Shown one piece after another: positions 1 to 7,859 of a stretch of 64,000 bases of DNA. Every line of letters begins with the position of its first letter. The stretch's first letter is position 1. This DNA is from Xenorhabdus hominickii (lineage in GTDB: Bacteria; Pseudomonadota; Gammaproteobacteria; Enterobacterales; Enterobacteriaceae): NCBI RefSeq assembly GCF_002632725.1, contig NZ_NJAI01000009.1, forward strand, positions 1-64,000, read 5' to 3'. The notes under the pieces are model-generated. The model had not been told where the DNA came from. It worked only from the letters and a program-made list of their open reading frames with translations, and did not search any database. A program made the translations under genes and the position numbers.

Positions 1-276
1 GTCGATAACAAGGAGAGCCTGGATAAAAAACAGAAGCTGAATTCAAAAAACTGTTTGTTTTTTGTCGTCAAACATCTCCCTCTACTAATACAAGGTAAGC
101 TAAAAAAGCATTTAAAATCATTTTATTACACGCTTCATGCACTTATGGCAAGAATGATACAACGGGTAAGACCAGAGAGGCACTACCCACGGAAATCGAT
201 GAAACCCAGAACACGATGGAATTCTTTTGATGCGCCGATAAGGATTTAACCGAATGCCATTGTCCGGCTTACAACC
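1..276. other. Left edge, no gene recognised
   Basis: A 64-codon open frame on + (55-249) has no good ribosome binding site and no recognisable domain. If the neighbouring MazE-like gene had its toxin partner it should lie here on the minus strand, but no MazF-like frame is visible. Treated as non-coding or debris. Confidence 0.4.
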
Positions 277-510
277 TCATTCATATAACTCTGTGCTGGA
301 AACACTTGCGATCTCATAGGAATGAGCGGTATGCTCATTTAAATTGGAAAGTAAATAACTTTCTGAATAAATAGCTTTTCTTTTACTAGGGGACAAAACA
401 ATCTTCCCTTCATCTACAGTCAAGTCCATAACTTGACCAATTTTTTTCAGAATATTTACTGGAATTATAATGCCCTGACTATTAACCCATTTTTTGATTG
501 TTACACTCAT
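277..510 (-). CDS. MazE/AbrB-type antitoxin, orphan
   Basis: 77-residue protein with the swapped-hairpin AbrB pattern at the N-terminus (TIKKWVNSQGIIIPVNILKK), as in MazE antitoxins that bind DNA and neutralise an MazF ribonuclease. The start was moved to the ATG 7 bases after a GGAGG ribosome site; the longer frame begins at a TTG inside that site. The C-terminal half, which in MazE wraps the toxin, is present. No mazF follows downstream, so it is an orphan, perhaps acting against a chromosomal toxin. Family assignment is by pattern only. Confidence 0.7.
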   Translation of the reverse strand: MSVTIKKWVNSQGIIIPVNILKKIGQVMDLTVDEGKIVLSPSKRKAIYSESYLLSNLNEHTAHSYEIASVSSTELYE

Positions 511-522
511 AGCAACCTCCAA

Positions 523-721
523 ATGATTTCATTGGTTATACATAGCACAATCTACTTTACCAGTTTAGTAAAAAGACTTTATCGGTCTATTTATAAGCTA
601 ACGCCCAAATTGTACGTATTCACTTATTGATTACATTTAAATATGTATTTATCATTCTCAACCGTTGGTAATCACCCAACGACTGAATAAATACCGCCTA
701 TTATTCAGTAAGTGGTGATGA
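523..721. other. Intergenic region with two hairpins
   Basis: No gene seen. Contains two small inverted repeats, CGTTGG/CCAACG near 664-680 and CTGAATAAAT/ATTATTCAG near 682-708, just ahead of a start-less open frame. A partial copy of the window's 18-bp dyad (TACGTA-N6-TATTGA) lies at about 613-630. Confidence 0.4.
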
Positions 722-979
722 TGGTTAGGTGGTAGCGTTTCCTCCCCTGAAAACAAACAAATTACGCTCAAGACCAACGACAAAGGCGGAAACTTACGGA
801 CGAATGACTTTTTGACCGAGGATAAAGCAGGTTTAAGGTGGCAGCGATCTAATAACTACCCATGCTATAAAGCCAGTGTCCTTGAAAAGATCCATGTTAC
901 CTTTCGGATCAATCAAGACCATACACTACGATTTATCGTAAAAGCTGCATGGATGCCGGGGACGACCTCTCCTAAATGA
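722..979 (+). pseudogene. Open frame without start, probable gene remnant
   Basis: An 85-codon frame on + starts directly after a stop codon and has no ATG, GTG or TTG with a ribosome site. The translation looks protein-like (ends HTLRFIVKAAWMPGTTSPK) but I do not recognise the family. It is most simply the 3' end of a gene whose 5' part was lost. The next 180 bases to the RelE fragment hold nothing I can identify. Confidence 0.3.
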
Positions 980-1159
980 GGTTCTGCATATTTGACGCCC
1001 GTATTTTAAGATAGATTCTTCATGTTGGTATGAAAGGTTTGGAAACCCTTAAACGGGAAGCTCCGTAATCCTATGCCACCATAAGGTCATTAGACTTTTA
1101 TTGCCGTTAGAAAATGAAGCGCCATTTAGTTAGCGCTTCAGATTGATTTTCAGACTCGC

Positions 1160-1315
1160 TTATCGTTTGTCTGCTAATTTATAAATCTCATCACCGGCAC
1201 GTTTACCAACAGTGATGACAAGAAGTACCACTTTATTATCATTTACTTCATAAACCAAACGATATCCTGACGATTTAAGTTTGATCTTATATCGGTTAGT
1301 ACGCCCACTCAAACT
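1160..1315 (-). pseudogene. RelE/StbE-type toxin, C-terminal fragment
   Basis: Translation gives SLSGRTNRYKIKLKSSGYRL followed by VYEVNDNKVVLLVITVGKR, the core and last strands of a RelE-superfamily mRNA interferase. Upstream in the same frame there is a stop codon seven codons after an ATG at about 1336, and the N-terminal half of the toxin is missing. A truncated toxin of this kind would not be active. It lies downstream of the small gene ending at 1333, in the order expected of an antitoxin-toxin pair. Confidence 0.7.
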
Positions 1316-1332
1316 TCAAACGGCGCTTCCAT

Positions 1333-1566
1333 TCATTTGTTTCTTACACAATTCTCCATATCAGCAATAATTTTCCGTTGAAAAAACACCTCATTAACCA
1401 AAACGCCAACCATTTGCAGCATTTCTTCTTTGTTCTCGCCAGATTGGATACAGCGAAACGCCCACTCCGCCAGTTCAAAAGACCGCCCCTTGTCTTGAAG
1501 CCGTTCACGGACATGGGCGGTGAAATCAGTTTCAACGAAAGCAATTACATTAACAGGTTCTGACAT
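1333..1566 (-). CDS. Small protein upstream of RelE remnant
   Basis: 77 residues starting at an ATG preceded by GGAG at 8-base spacing (a longer frame to 1611 lacks this). The sequence (MSEPVNVIAFVETDFTAHVR) is helical-looking and acidic to neutral. I do not recognise the family. Position directly before a broken RelE-type toxin suggests it may be or derive from an antitoxin, but standard RelB or StbD patterns are not evident. Confidence 0.5.
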   Translation of the reverse strand: MSEPVNVIAFVETDFTAHVRERLQDKGRSFELAEWAFRCIQSGENKEEMLQMVGVLVNEVFFQRKIIADMENCVRNK

Positions 1567-1697
1567 TATTTTATCTCCGCAGATATCATCATTTCCGCAA
1601 TGTTTTTCCAATGCCTTGCTCCCAATATATTTATATTAATTTCTTTAAAAACTCTTAGTAAAAATTTAATAAATTTATATATGTGGGAGTAAGGTTG

Positions 1698-2309
1698 TTA
1701 AACTAAGCTCCGGTACTCTTTTTTAGGTTTAGTTTTGGCAGTACGTTTTGCTCTCACTGGCGGAACATAACCACCGATTTCTTTCATGACAGTGATAGGT
1801 ATTTCTCGAACAACGCAACCAACATCGCCGGAATGTCCACGAAAAACTACCAGCATACTACCGCCTGTGTTCTCTCTACTTTCCTTGAAGCCTAAATTCA
1901 CATCAGGCTCAAGAAAAGCAATTCGCCCACCGATAATTAGTACGACTTCGTTGGCAAACTTTCTGGCTTTCAGATACCACTTTGTATCAATAGACTGCGG
2001 GATTAGCATTACTGTAGTTACACCATAACTTTGTTCTCGAATAGCGGCATCAATCCACGGCTCAATCTTGGAGTAAGGCGGATTAAGGAATGCCTTAGTA
2101 CCAGATTCTCCCCAACTGCATTTCAGAGCATCTTTCTCTGCACCGATAAACTGCGGGAACAACGCATTATCTTTGTTGCAGGCGACATCAACATTGAATT
2201 CTATGGATAAAGCGATCTGTGTTGCCTTTACGGTCCATTGAGGTGTTCGCCAAAAGTCCTTTAGTGATTTATCCCGTTTTAGTCTACTGCCTGTTTTAGT
2301 CATTATCAT
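1698..2309 (-). CDS. Phage Dam-type DNA N6-adenine methyltransferase
   Basis: 203 residues with the catalytic NPPY motif (AFLNPPYS, about residue 94) characteristic of N6-adenine methyltransferases of the phage DNA_N-6-adenine-MTase family, which commonly methylate GATC. WRTPQW near the N-terminus is typical of this group. It likely protects phage DNA from host restriction or regulates replication at the GATC-rich origin in this window. Two closely spaced ATGs (2309, 2303) lack a clear ribosome site, and an 18-bp operator-like dyad ends exactly at the start codon, so transcripts may be almost leaderless. Confidence 0.85.
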   Translation of the reverse strand: MIMTKTGSRLKRDKSLKDFWRTPQWTVKATQIALSIEFNVDVACNKDNALFPQFIGAEKDALKCSWGESGTKAFLNPPYSKIEPWIDAAIREQSYGVTTVMLIPQSIDTKWYLKARKFANEVVLIIGGRIAFLEPDVNLGFKESRENTGGSMLVVFRGHSGDVGCVVREIPITVMKEIGGYVPPVRAKRTAKTKPKKEYRSLV

Positions 2310-2326
2310 AAGTAAAAGAATACCTA
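2309..2326. promoter_or_regulatory. 18-bp dyad operator before dam
   Basis: TAAGTA-N6-TACCTA. On the minus strand TTTAAA-16 bp-TATGAT could form a promoter with the dyad in the spacer, placing the start site almost on the ATG. Confidence 0.55.
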
Positions 2327-2437
2327 TTTAAAGCATTAATTTTATATCACATAATTCTATCTGCAAGCACTGAATGGTATCTTCGAGAAGTTGTCTGTAT
2401 GCGATTCTGAGACGATTTAATCAAAACAATAAGGAAA

Positions 2438-2459
2438 CGTATTGCTTCAAGACAATACG
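2438..2459 (-). terminator. Hairpin after the 278-aa gene
   Basis: CGTATTG stem with CAATACG, 8-base loop, followed on the minus strand by TTTCCTTATT. Placed just past the stop codon at 2481. Confidence 0.5.
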
Positions 2460-2480
2460 CCCCCTTGATGCGTTCTGACG

Positions 2481-3317
2481 TTATTCACCCGATTGTGTTT
2501 GGAATAGCTTTACCAAAGGACTTTCAGGACTAAGCGTAACAGTGCGACCGTCACGAGTTGCCATCCCCATAGCTGGAAAAACTGCCATTAATTGACCCGC
2601 CTGTGTGCCAGCAGTGCCCGTTGGATAAGGATTGGATGGGTTGCTCATCATGTACAGGCGGAATGATTCGGAAGTAGCCGTTCCATTCTTGATCAAACAC
2701 TCAATGCCTAATTGCGTATAAACCGATAGCTCATTGCTACGCAACGCCCACTGAGCAATATTCAGTGCCTTGTCTTGCGCTTTCAATGGGCATTTAGCAA
2801 TAGCTTCAATCATTGTCTCTTTAACCAGACCAAGTTTTTCACAGTCCTCATTGGTTAAATCAATTAGCTGAAAACGTGGTCGAACCGACTCTTTCTTCGC
2901 TTTTTTTACCTTCTTCGCTTCTTTGGCAGGTGGATCAATCAATTCGGGGGCTTCTGCTTCAACAGCTCCCGCTTTTGGATCGACCGTTGCAGACAATTCC
3001 ATCAAGACTGCATCCAACACCGATTCCTCAACAGAGACGACTTCTACCGATTCGAGAACAGGTTCAGACCCAACCACCAGAACAGGTGTTAATTCAACAA
3101 CACCAGCATTTCGGATATATTCCAGACTATCGCCGCCAATCTTTTCTAATTCAGCCGCCATCAGTTCAAGCTCGCTTAAACCAGACAATTCAGTTTCGGC
3201 AGGATTTGGCTCAATAACAGGTGAAGTTGCTTGCGTTGAAGCGTCAAGGGCTGACAACATAGCTTCTAAAGTCATTGTGTTGGATTCGGTTACAGATACT
3301 TCGGTAGTCATAGTCAT
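2481..3317 (-). CDS. Hypothetical acidic/basic two-part protein
   Basis: 278 residues, family not recognised. Residues 1-130 are acidic and Ala/Glu/Ser/Val-rich low complexity; residues about 131-143 are Lys-rich (KKVKKAKKESVRP); the remaining 135 residues look like a compact globular domain. AGGA lies 8 bases before the ATG. An acidic tail plus a basic linker is compatible with a nucleic-acid-associated or decorating protein, but nothing in the sequence fixes a function. Confidence 0.6.
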   Translation of the reverse strand: MTMTTEVSVTESNTMTLEAMLSALDASTQATSPVIEPNPAETELSGLSELELMAAELEKIGGDSLEYIRNAGVVELTPVLVVGSEPVLESVEVVSVEESVLDAVLMELSATVDPKAGAVEAEAPELIDPPAKEAKKVKKAKKESVRPRFQLIDLTNEDCEKLGLVKETMIEAIAKCPLKAQDKALNIAQWALRSNELSVYTQLGIECLIKNGTATSESFRLYMMSNPSNPYPTGTAGTQAGQLMAVFPAMGMATRDGRTVTLSPESPLVKLFQTQSGE

Positions 3318-3414
3318 TTGCTTTTTCCTTTACTTTTTAAATTGCGTATTTGCTTGATGAAATGATTATGACTGAATGGGATAGGCGAGGAAGTTTATTA
3401 AACAGGCTATAAGG

Positions 3415-3443
3415 AAAGGCTGGAAGAAAATCAACCAGCCTTT
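3415..3443 (-). terminator. Rho-independent terminator-like hairpin
   Basis: AAAGGCTGG pairs with CCAGCCTTT across an 11-base loop and is followed on the minus strand by TTCCTT. It sits 4 bases after the stop of the 117-residue gene and would end the long leftward transcript. Confidence 0.6.
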
Positions 3444-3447
3444 GATA

Positions 3448-3801
3448 TTAAAGCTCGATACGATCCATCATGAGCAGCACTTTCATTGCTGCCCTTACAG
3501 GAGCTTTATCAACCGCAGATATATGCTGAAAGCCAGACAAGCTTGCCAACGCACCCACCTTTATCGACTCACGGTGATCAATGTTTATTTTGTTTTTTAC
3601 GATTAACGGTAATGCAATATTGGGATCGTTAAAATCAAATTTAGTACCGTCTTTAAGCTGAACATCAACTTCGCCGGCAAACCAGATTCGAGCGTTTCCG
3701 CTCAAAGGCAAATTAAGTTTTTGTGCGAGGAAAGAATTAATCATAAGATCATTAAATTCGCTCAACTCAGTTTCCGTAAAAATTAAACGTTCGTTTATCA
3801 T
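3448..3801 (-). CDS. Hypothetical protein, last gene of the early operon
   Basis: 117 residues, not recognised. The chosen ATG overlaps the stop of the upstream exonuclease gene as TAATG and has GGGGTG in front, indicating translational coupling. Mixed alpha/beta composition, no membrane segment or metal motif. Confidence 0.6.
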   Translation of the reverse strand: MINERLIFTETELSEFNDLMINSFLAQKLNLPLSGNARIWFAGEVDVQLKDGTKFDFNDPNIALPLIVKNKINIDHRESIKVGALASLSGFQHISAVDKAPVRAAMKVLLMMDRIEL

Positions 3802-4418
3802 TAAAAACACCCCGCCACACTAGACAATTCAGCTCTTGCATCGTCCCAACCGTCTGCTGTAATTTCTTCTTCATTAGGCAATTGGAATAGACCGTAACGC
3901 TTACGTGCGGAAAAAAAGCAATCCATCATCAATTGCGTATCATACAAAGCACCGTGTGCCTTTTCTTCGTCATACTCAAAACCTAGCGAGAATGCTAATT
4001 CTCGCAGCGTAGGGCGTTTTCCGTCTTGTGTCGCCCATAAGCCATGAAGCATGGTGTCAAGCCAAATCAGATCCTGCCTTAGTTTCACGCCGCTTAACGC
4101 CATTTCATGTTCCATGAAAGGCTTATCAAATCCCAAGCCGTTATGCGCCACAACTACCGCAGCGTTGTTTAATATACTGGCTATCATAGAGCTTTTAGCC
4201 GAAAATAACGGCTCTGTAACGAGATCAGACAACTTAATGCCATGAACCTCATACGCTTTGACTGAAATTTCACGGCGAGGATTAAAGCGTAATACCAAAT
4301 CTTTGATAGTCGCACCAGTTGTCATATTACGGGCGCACAAAGCAATTTCAATAATACGATGCCCGTCTTTGTAGTCTAAACCTGTTGTTTCAAGGTCAAG
4401 TCCAACGGCAATCATCAT
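3801..4418 (-). CDS. DnaQ-like 3'-5' exonuclease (DEDDh)
   Basis: 205 residues. All four exonuclease motifs of the DEDDh family are visible: GLDLETTGL (Exo I), AHNGLGFDKPF (Exo II), and HGALYDTQLM (Exo III with the catalytic His and Asp). EVHGI is also typical. In this family two metal ions remove 3' mispaired nucleotides. A proofreading partner of the DnaE-type polymerase encoded at 26.8-30.6 kb is the likely role, since DnaE lacks its own exonuclease. The gene overlaps both neighbours by 1-4 bases. Confidence 0.85.
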   Translation of the reverse strand: MMIAVGLDLETTGLDYKDGHRIIEIALCARNMTTGATIKDLVLRFNPRREISVKAYEVHGIKLSDLVTEPLFSAKSSMIASILNNAAVVVAHNGLGFDKPFMEHEMALSGVKLRQDLIWLDTMLHGLWATQDGKRPTLRELAFSLGFEYDEEKAHGALYDTQLMMDCFFSARKRYGLFQLPNEEEITADGWDDARAELSSVAGCF

Positions 4419-4873
4419 AGTCTTATCGCTCCATTTTTACTGAACGTCATAGCCTTAGAAATTGCTACCTTGAGAGCATCAGGTTCGTTTTCTAAAGTCT
4501 CAGTTTTTTCTATTTTCTGTCCTGAGCCTGTGACCATCAGCGTTGTGAGAGTGAGACTAAATAAATCCAGTTTCAAGATCACCACCGTTCCTTTGTGTGC
4601 AAACACTATAGGGAACATGTCTGTCTTTTCTGACTTTTGGATCTCAGTAAGAACCGTATTTAACGTTTCACTAATTTCAGAACTCACCAAGCCTTGAATA
4701 GAATCAAAAATTGCATTAATACCGATCAGAGCCTCACGGCGAGTAATCAAACGTTTCTCTAAACGCTCAACCACATTTTCAATTGCAATGAGTGCCTTGC
4801 GGTCAATTTCGTCACGTAAATCAATCAGCTCGACTTCTGTGCCATATTCTTCATAGTCAACCATATCTGACAT
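4415..4873 (-). CDS. Hypothetical protein in nucleotide operon
   Basis: 152 residues, not recognised. N-terminus is acidic and predicted helical (VEYEEYGTE-like composition), C-terminal half beta-rich. ATGA overlap with the exonuclease gene indicates coupling. No catalytic motif seen. Confidence 0.55.
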   Translation of the reverse strand: MSDMVDYEEYGTEVELIDLRDEIDRKALIAIENVVERLEKRLITRREALIGINAIFDSIQGLVSSEISETLNTVLTEIQKSEKTDMFPIVFAHKGTVVILKLDLFSLTLTTLMVTGSGQKIEKTETLENEPDALKVAISKAMTFSKNGAIRL

Positions 4874-4932
4874 TTTTAAATCTCCGTTGTGTGATTAGTC
4901 CATTTTTAACTAACCACACAGGCATAAAAGGA

Positions 4933-5592
4933 TTAATGAGCGGTATCTGTTGTGTAGCCAAATGAATCAAAGGACTTTTCGTAAAGCCCGAATAGAGATT
5001 TTTGTCGCTTTCTAAGGTCAGTCATGTCTCTCGGTATACAACGCCACTCAATGCCCTCCATACTTGGGAAGTTAGCGAAACGGAAAAGCTCACCCTCCAT
5101 CAGACTTTCAATCTTTAAGCGATAAGCTAAGCTCATTGAGCCACGATCTAATCGCTCCGCATCTTTGCCGTTTGTCGCAAAACCGCTCCTAACCAAAACA
5201 ACATGCGAGAATTTTTCAGCCAGTGTCTTTCTCGCCTTAGAAATGAGATCAAACAGAGCAAGTGAAATTTCATTCTCCAACTCAGAGCCTTCGACCAAAT
5301 CAGGCGGTACATAAGCCAACGCATAAGACACCACATCAACAGGCGTTCTATCCGTCACAAAGTTATCATCGGGATAACTGTTAAATAACTCTTTAGCGAT
5401 CACTTCTTGCATCTTGAAGCGTTCGAATGGCGACATTGAAGCCCGACAATCAAAGCCGTTACGTTTTAAAATTCCACGCACGTCGGCATCGAAGTAGCGA
5501 ATGCCGGTACACTCAGAAAAGTTTTTAGCAAGTGTTGTTTTGCCCGTGCCTTGCGCCCCGGTAAGTCCAAGCTGGAAAATAGGTTTACTCAT
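4933..5592 (-). CDS. P-loop nucleotide kinase-like protein
   Basis: 219 residues starting at MSKPIFQLGL; this ATG overlaps the DHFR stop and follows AAGAAG. Walker A is LTGAQGTGKTTLAKN (residues about 8-22) and TDRTP lies where dNMP kinases have the base-binding loop. It resembles phage AAA/deoxynucleoside monophosphate kinase-like proteins, which phosphorylate dNMPs for DNA synthesis. Position among DHFR, ThyA and ribonucleotide reductase genes supports a nucleotide-metabolism role; exact substrate unknown. Confidence 0.65.
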   Translation of the reverse strand: MSKPIFQLGLTGAQGTGKTTLAKNFSECTGIRYFDADVRGILKRNGFDCRASMSPFERFKMQEVIAKELFNSYPDDNFVTDRTPVDVVSYALAYVPPDLVEGSELENEISLALFDLISKARKTLAEKFSHVVLVRSGFATNGKDAERLDRGSMSLAYRLKIESLMEGELFRFANFPSMEGIEWRCIPRDMTDLRKRQKSLFGLYEKSFDSFGYTTDTAH

Positions 5593-6079
5593 AGTCTTCT
5601 TTCCAATACATAACATGATCAAAAGCTGGCTCGTTTTCCAGCGCGTCGTAATAATTAAGCGTCATGCGACGATTAAACGAGGCTTCCAGTTCGTCCATTG
5701 GGAAAAAGGTATCAGTGTTTGGTGCATCGATTTCAATGTGAGAAATGAAAGCTCGGTTAGCAACGTCAATAAATTGACGATAAATTTCCGCTCCACCGAT
5801 GATGTAAACCGAATGGAAATTTGCCAAAGCGACCACTTCGCCAATATCACGGATAATAGAAAAGCCAGCCGGAACATGGTCAGGGTTTCGAGACAACACG
5901 AAGTTAAGACGACCCGGCAATGGCTTACCTAAACTTTCAGCCGTCTTACGACCCATGACGACAATCTCATCTAGTGTTTTTTGCTTGAATAGCTTTAAGT
6001 CACGAGCGCAATGCCACGGCAAAGAATTATTAACCCCGATACCATTGTTTTTAGCAACAGCAGCAATAATAGAAATCAC
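5585..6079 (-). CDS. folA: Dihydrofolate reductase
   Basis: 164 residues, normal length. The N-terminus SIIAAVAKNNGIGVNNSLPW is the DHFR signature, with MGRKTAESLGKPLPGR (NADPH-binding) and YIIGGAEIYRQF further on. Reduces dihydrofolate to tetrahydrofolate with NADPH, regenerating the cofactor that the neighbouring thymidylate synthase consumes. It overlaps the genes on both sides by a few bases, so all are probably on one transcript from the thyA side. Confidence 0.95.
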   Translation of the reverse strand: MISIIAAVAKNNGIGVNNSLPWHCARDLKLFKQKTLDEIVVMGRKTAESLGKPLPGRLNFVLSRNPDHVPAGFSIIRDIGEVVALANFHSVYIIGGAEIYRQFIDVANRAFISHIEIDAPNTDTFFPMDELEASFNRRMTLNYYDALENEPAFDHVMYWKEDYE

Positions 6080-6513
6080 ACTGCGCCTCTCGATACAGAA
6101 TAAACAACGGGGCGGTGAGGATGGTTTCTGAAATCGTGTTCATCTTGACGCTCATGACAAATCACCGCTAAGATCTGACCGCCGTTCTCTTTGAGGTGTT
6201 CTCTGATCGCTTTCATTTTAAATGCTCGTCCAGCTTCTTTAGGTTTTGGCAGATAGAGGTAATCAAAGAAAACACCGTACTCTTTCAGCCACGCTTCGGT
6301 TTCCTCCTGATACTCTATGGGGCGGTCGTCAACAATAACAATGTCACAGCCGGTACGCTGAAAACCCTTGAGCATACGGATAGACGAAATAATCGCCTCA
6401 TCACGGCTATGTCTCTCGTGGTATTCAATAACACTGCCATCTTTCATTAAATGAAGACGATCAGTGTTGTCGGAAAGCACCCCATCAAGGGTACAAATAA
6501 CCAGTGGTTGCAT
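6076..6513 (-). CDS. HAD-like phosphatase fold protein, nucleophile lost
   Basis: 145 residues resembling the phosphatase half of phage polynucleotide kinases. Motif I should read DxDG but reads CTLDGVLSD, so the nucleophilic first Asp is Thr. VIVDDRP (motif II area), a Lys-rich stretch LPKPKEAGRAFKMKAI and ICHERQDEHD follow as in the family. Either the enzyme has lost phosphatase activity or it works by another route. Encoded between thyA and folA, overlapping folA by ATGA-type coupling. Confidence 0.6.
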   Translation of the reverse strand: MQPLVICTLDGVLSDNTDRLHLMKDGSVIEYHERHSRDEAIISSIRMLKGFQRTGCDIVIVDDRPIEYQEETEAWLKEYGVFFDYLYLPKPKEAGRAFKMKAIREHLKENGGQILAVICHERQDEHDFRNHPHRPVVYSVSRGAV

Positions 6514-6525
6514 GTGTTAACGTCC

Positions 6526-7662
6526 TTATTTCGCAACAGGAACTTTGATCCACGGATGAGACTTATAACCGTGAATTTCGATTCCCTGCCAATTAAAATC
6601 TGACAGCTCTTTCCATGATTCAGGAAATGAAACAGTAGGGTTGCTTTCAGAGATATCTTCCCGTTCGAGATATTTGGCAACACCGTCTTCGTGGTTGTTA
6701 TATAAGTGAACGTCAAAACCGAAGTGAGTGAAATTGCCAGCCATGTGATCGGTGATGTGAGCCAAATAATGCGTAAGAATGCCATAGCCTGCAATGTTAA
6801 ACGGCATACCGACAAAAACGTCAACGCTACGCTGTACCATGCCTGTGTTAAGAACACGGCGAGGGATTTGGTGGTGATCCAGCCATTCATGAGTCAGTCC
6901 GCTCATGAAGCGGTCATAATTGTCGTTGTTATTCTCCATGACAGGCTTAATAGCTAACGCAAAGTTCGCATATTTTGAATCAATGTCATGGTCGATATGG
7001 TTTATGCCGATATGGAATGCCATTGTCAGGCGATTAACAGGATCAAGACCACGACTCCAAACCCCGAAAGCAAAGTGGCAAGGTGGCAGATTCATGTCTT
7101 CCAGTTCGCCAACATTCCACGCTGACATAATACTGCGGCGGTTTTCTGGATCGTGGCGTAAATTGTCTACGATGCGCTGCAACTGGTCGATTTCACGGGT
7201 AATAGCCAAACGTCCGTCTGTTAGCGTCCCCTCGATAGTATAGCCACGATCTTTAATCAGTTCGTATTGCTCAGAAGTCACGACACGGGTGTCACGCCAT
7301 TTACGCCATTGCTTGCCATAAACGGGTCCTAGGTCGCCATTTTCATCAGCCCACTGATCCCAAATCTTCACGCCGTTATTGCTCAGGAATTTGATATTAG
7401 TCTCTCCTCTCAAATACCACTCAAGCTCAACAATAAGCGGCTTTTTATTCACAGCTTTACCAGAGATCATTGGCACAATGCCGCCATCAAGACGATAAAA
7501 GCTAGAGATAAAACACAAGCCCGTCGTTGATACACCCGTTCTGTTATGGCTTGAGTCAAAACCATCTGATGCTACCATCTCAACGACACTGCGGAATGAC
7601 TCGTCATTACCTAAAGGCAGATTGCTCATGGAGGTTAGTGATTCTTGTTCTGGAAAATTCAT
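6526..7662 (-). CDS. thyA: Thymidylate synthase, long phage form
   Basis: 378 residues against about 264 in E. coli. The active-site Cys is in MNLPPCHFAF, with NRRSIMSAWNV and QRSVDVFVGMPFNIAGYG as other signature motifs. Methylates dUMP to dTMP using methylene-tetrahydrofolate. An insertion of about 75 residues follows the active-site segment (from VWSRGLDPVNRL to RVLNTGMV) and there is a longer N-terminus; similar enlarged synthases occur in large phages. First gene of a leftward operon with folA and the kinase-like gene; AGGTGA precedes the start. Confidence 0.93.
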   Translation of the reverse strand: MNFPEQESLTSMSNLPLGNDESFRSVVEMVASDGFDSSHNRTGVSTTGLCFISSFYRLDGGIVPMISGKAVNKKPLIVELEWYLRGETNIKFLSNNGVKIWDQWADENGDLGPVYGKQWRKWRDTRVVTSEQYELIKDRGYTIEGTLTDGRLAITREIDQLQRIVDNLRHDPENRRSIMSAWNVGELEDMNLPPCHFAFGVWSRGLDPVNRLTMAFHIGINHIDHDIDSKYANFALAIKPVMENNNDNYDRFMSGLTHEWLDHHQIPRRVLNTGMVQRSVDVFVGMPFNIAGYGILTHYLAHITDHMAGNFTHFGFDVHLYNNHEDGVAKYLEREDISESNPTVSFPESWKELSDFNWQGIEIHGYKSHPWIKVPVAK

Positions 7663-7677
7663 TTTAAATGATCACCT

Positions 7678-7695
7678 TAGTTAAGTGTTTACTTA
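7678..7695. promoter_or_regulatory. 18-bp dyad operator before thyA
   Basis: TAGTTA-N6-TACTTA, 16 bases ahead of the thyA start; a TATAAT-like box lies just upstream, so here the dyad would act as a block after the promoter. Confidence 0.5.
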
Positions 7696-7736
7696 TTATA
7701 TTCTATATAAGAAAATGCAGCAGTAAACAAAAAAAA

Positions 7737-7758
7737 AGCGCGCCGTCAAAGGCACGCT
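7737..7758 (-). terminator. Terminator between mazG-like gene and thyA
   Basis: AGCGTGCC/GGCGCGCT stem with a 6-base loop followed by nine T residues on the minus strand; a strong rho-independent terminator. Confidence 0.85.
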
Positions 7759-7816
7759 ATAAAAAAATCTGATAACACCATTCAATCAAAGTATTAATAA
7801 AAAATAAGGCGAGAGA

Positions 7817-7845
7817 ATAATATTAGGTATTTAAATACTTATCAA
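7817..7845 (-). promoter_or_regulatory. Sigma70-like promoter with embedded dyad operator
   Basis: TTGATA, 17-bp spacer, TATTAT on the minus strand, with the dyad TAAGTA-N6-TACCTA (7824-7841) in the spacer. It fires toward the terminator at 7737-7758, which would yield a short RNA of roughly 60-80 nt, or readthrough into thyA. Confidence 0.65.
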
Positions 7846-7859
7846 TACTTATTTTTATA

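Noticed and set aside
55..249. 64-codon + strand ORF at the left edge
   Set aside because: No ribosome site, no family and atypical composition; kept only as unexplained sequence.
600..1150. Group I/II intron or large ncRNA at 0.6-1.1 kb
   Set aside because: No catalytic core or domain V pattern found; part of it translates as a protein-like remnant.
6447..6890. 147-codon minus ORF within thyA
   Set aside because: Alternate-frame shadow of thyA; no ribosome site.
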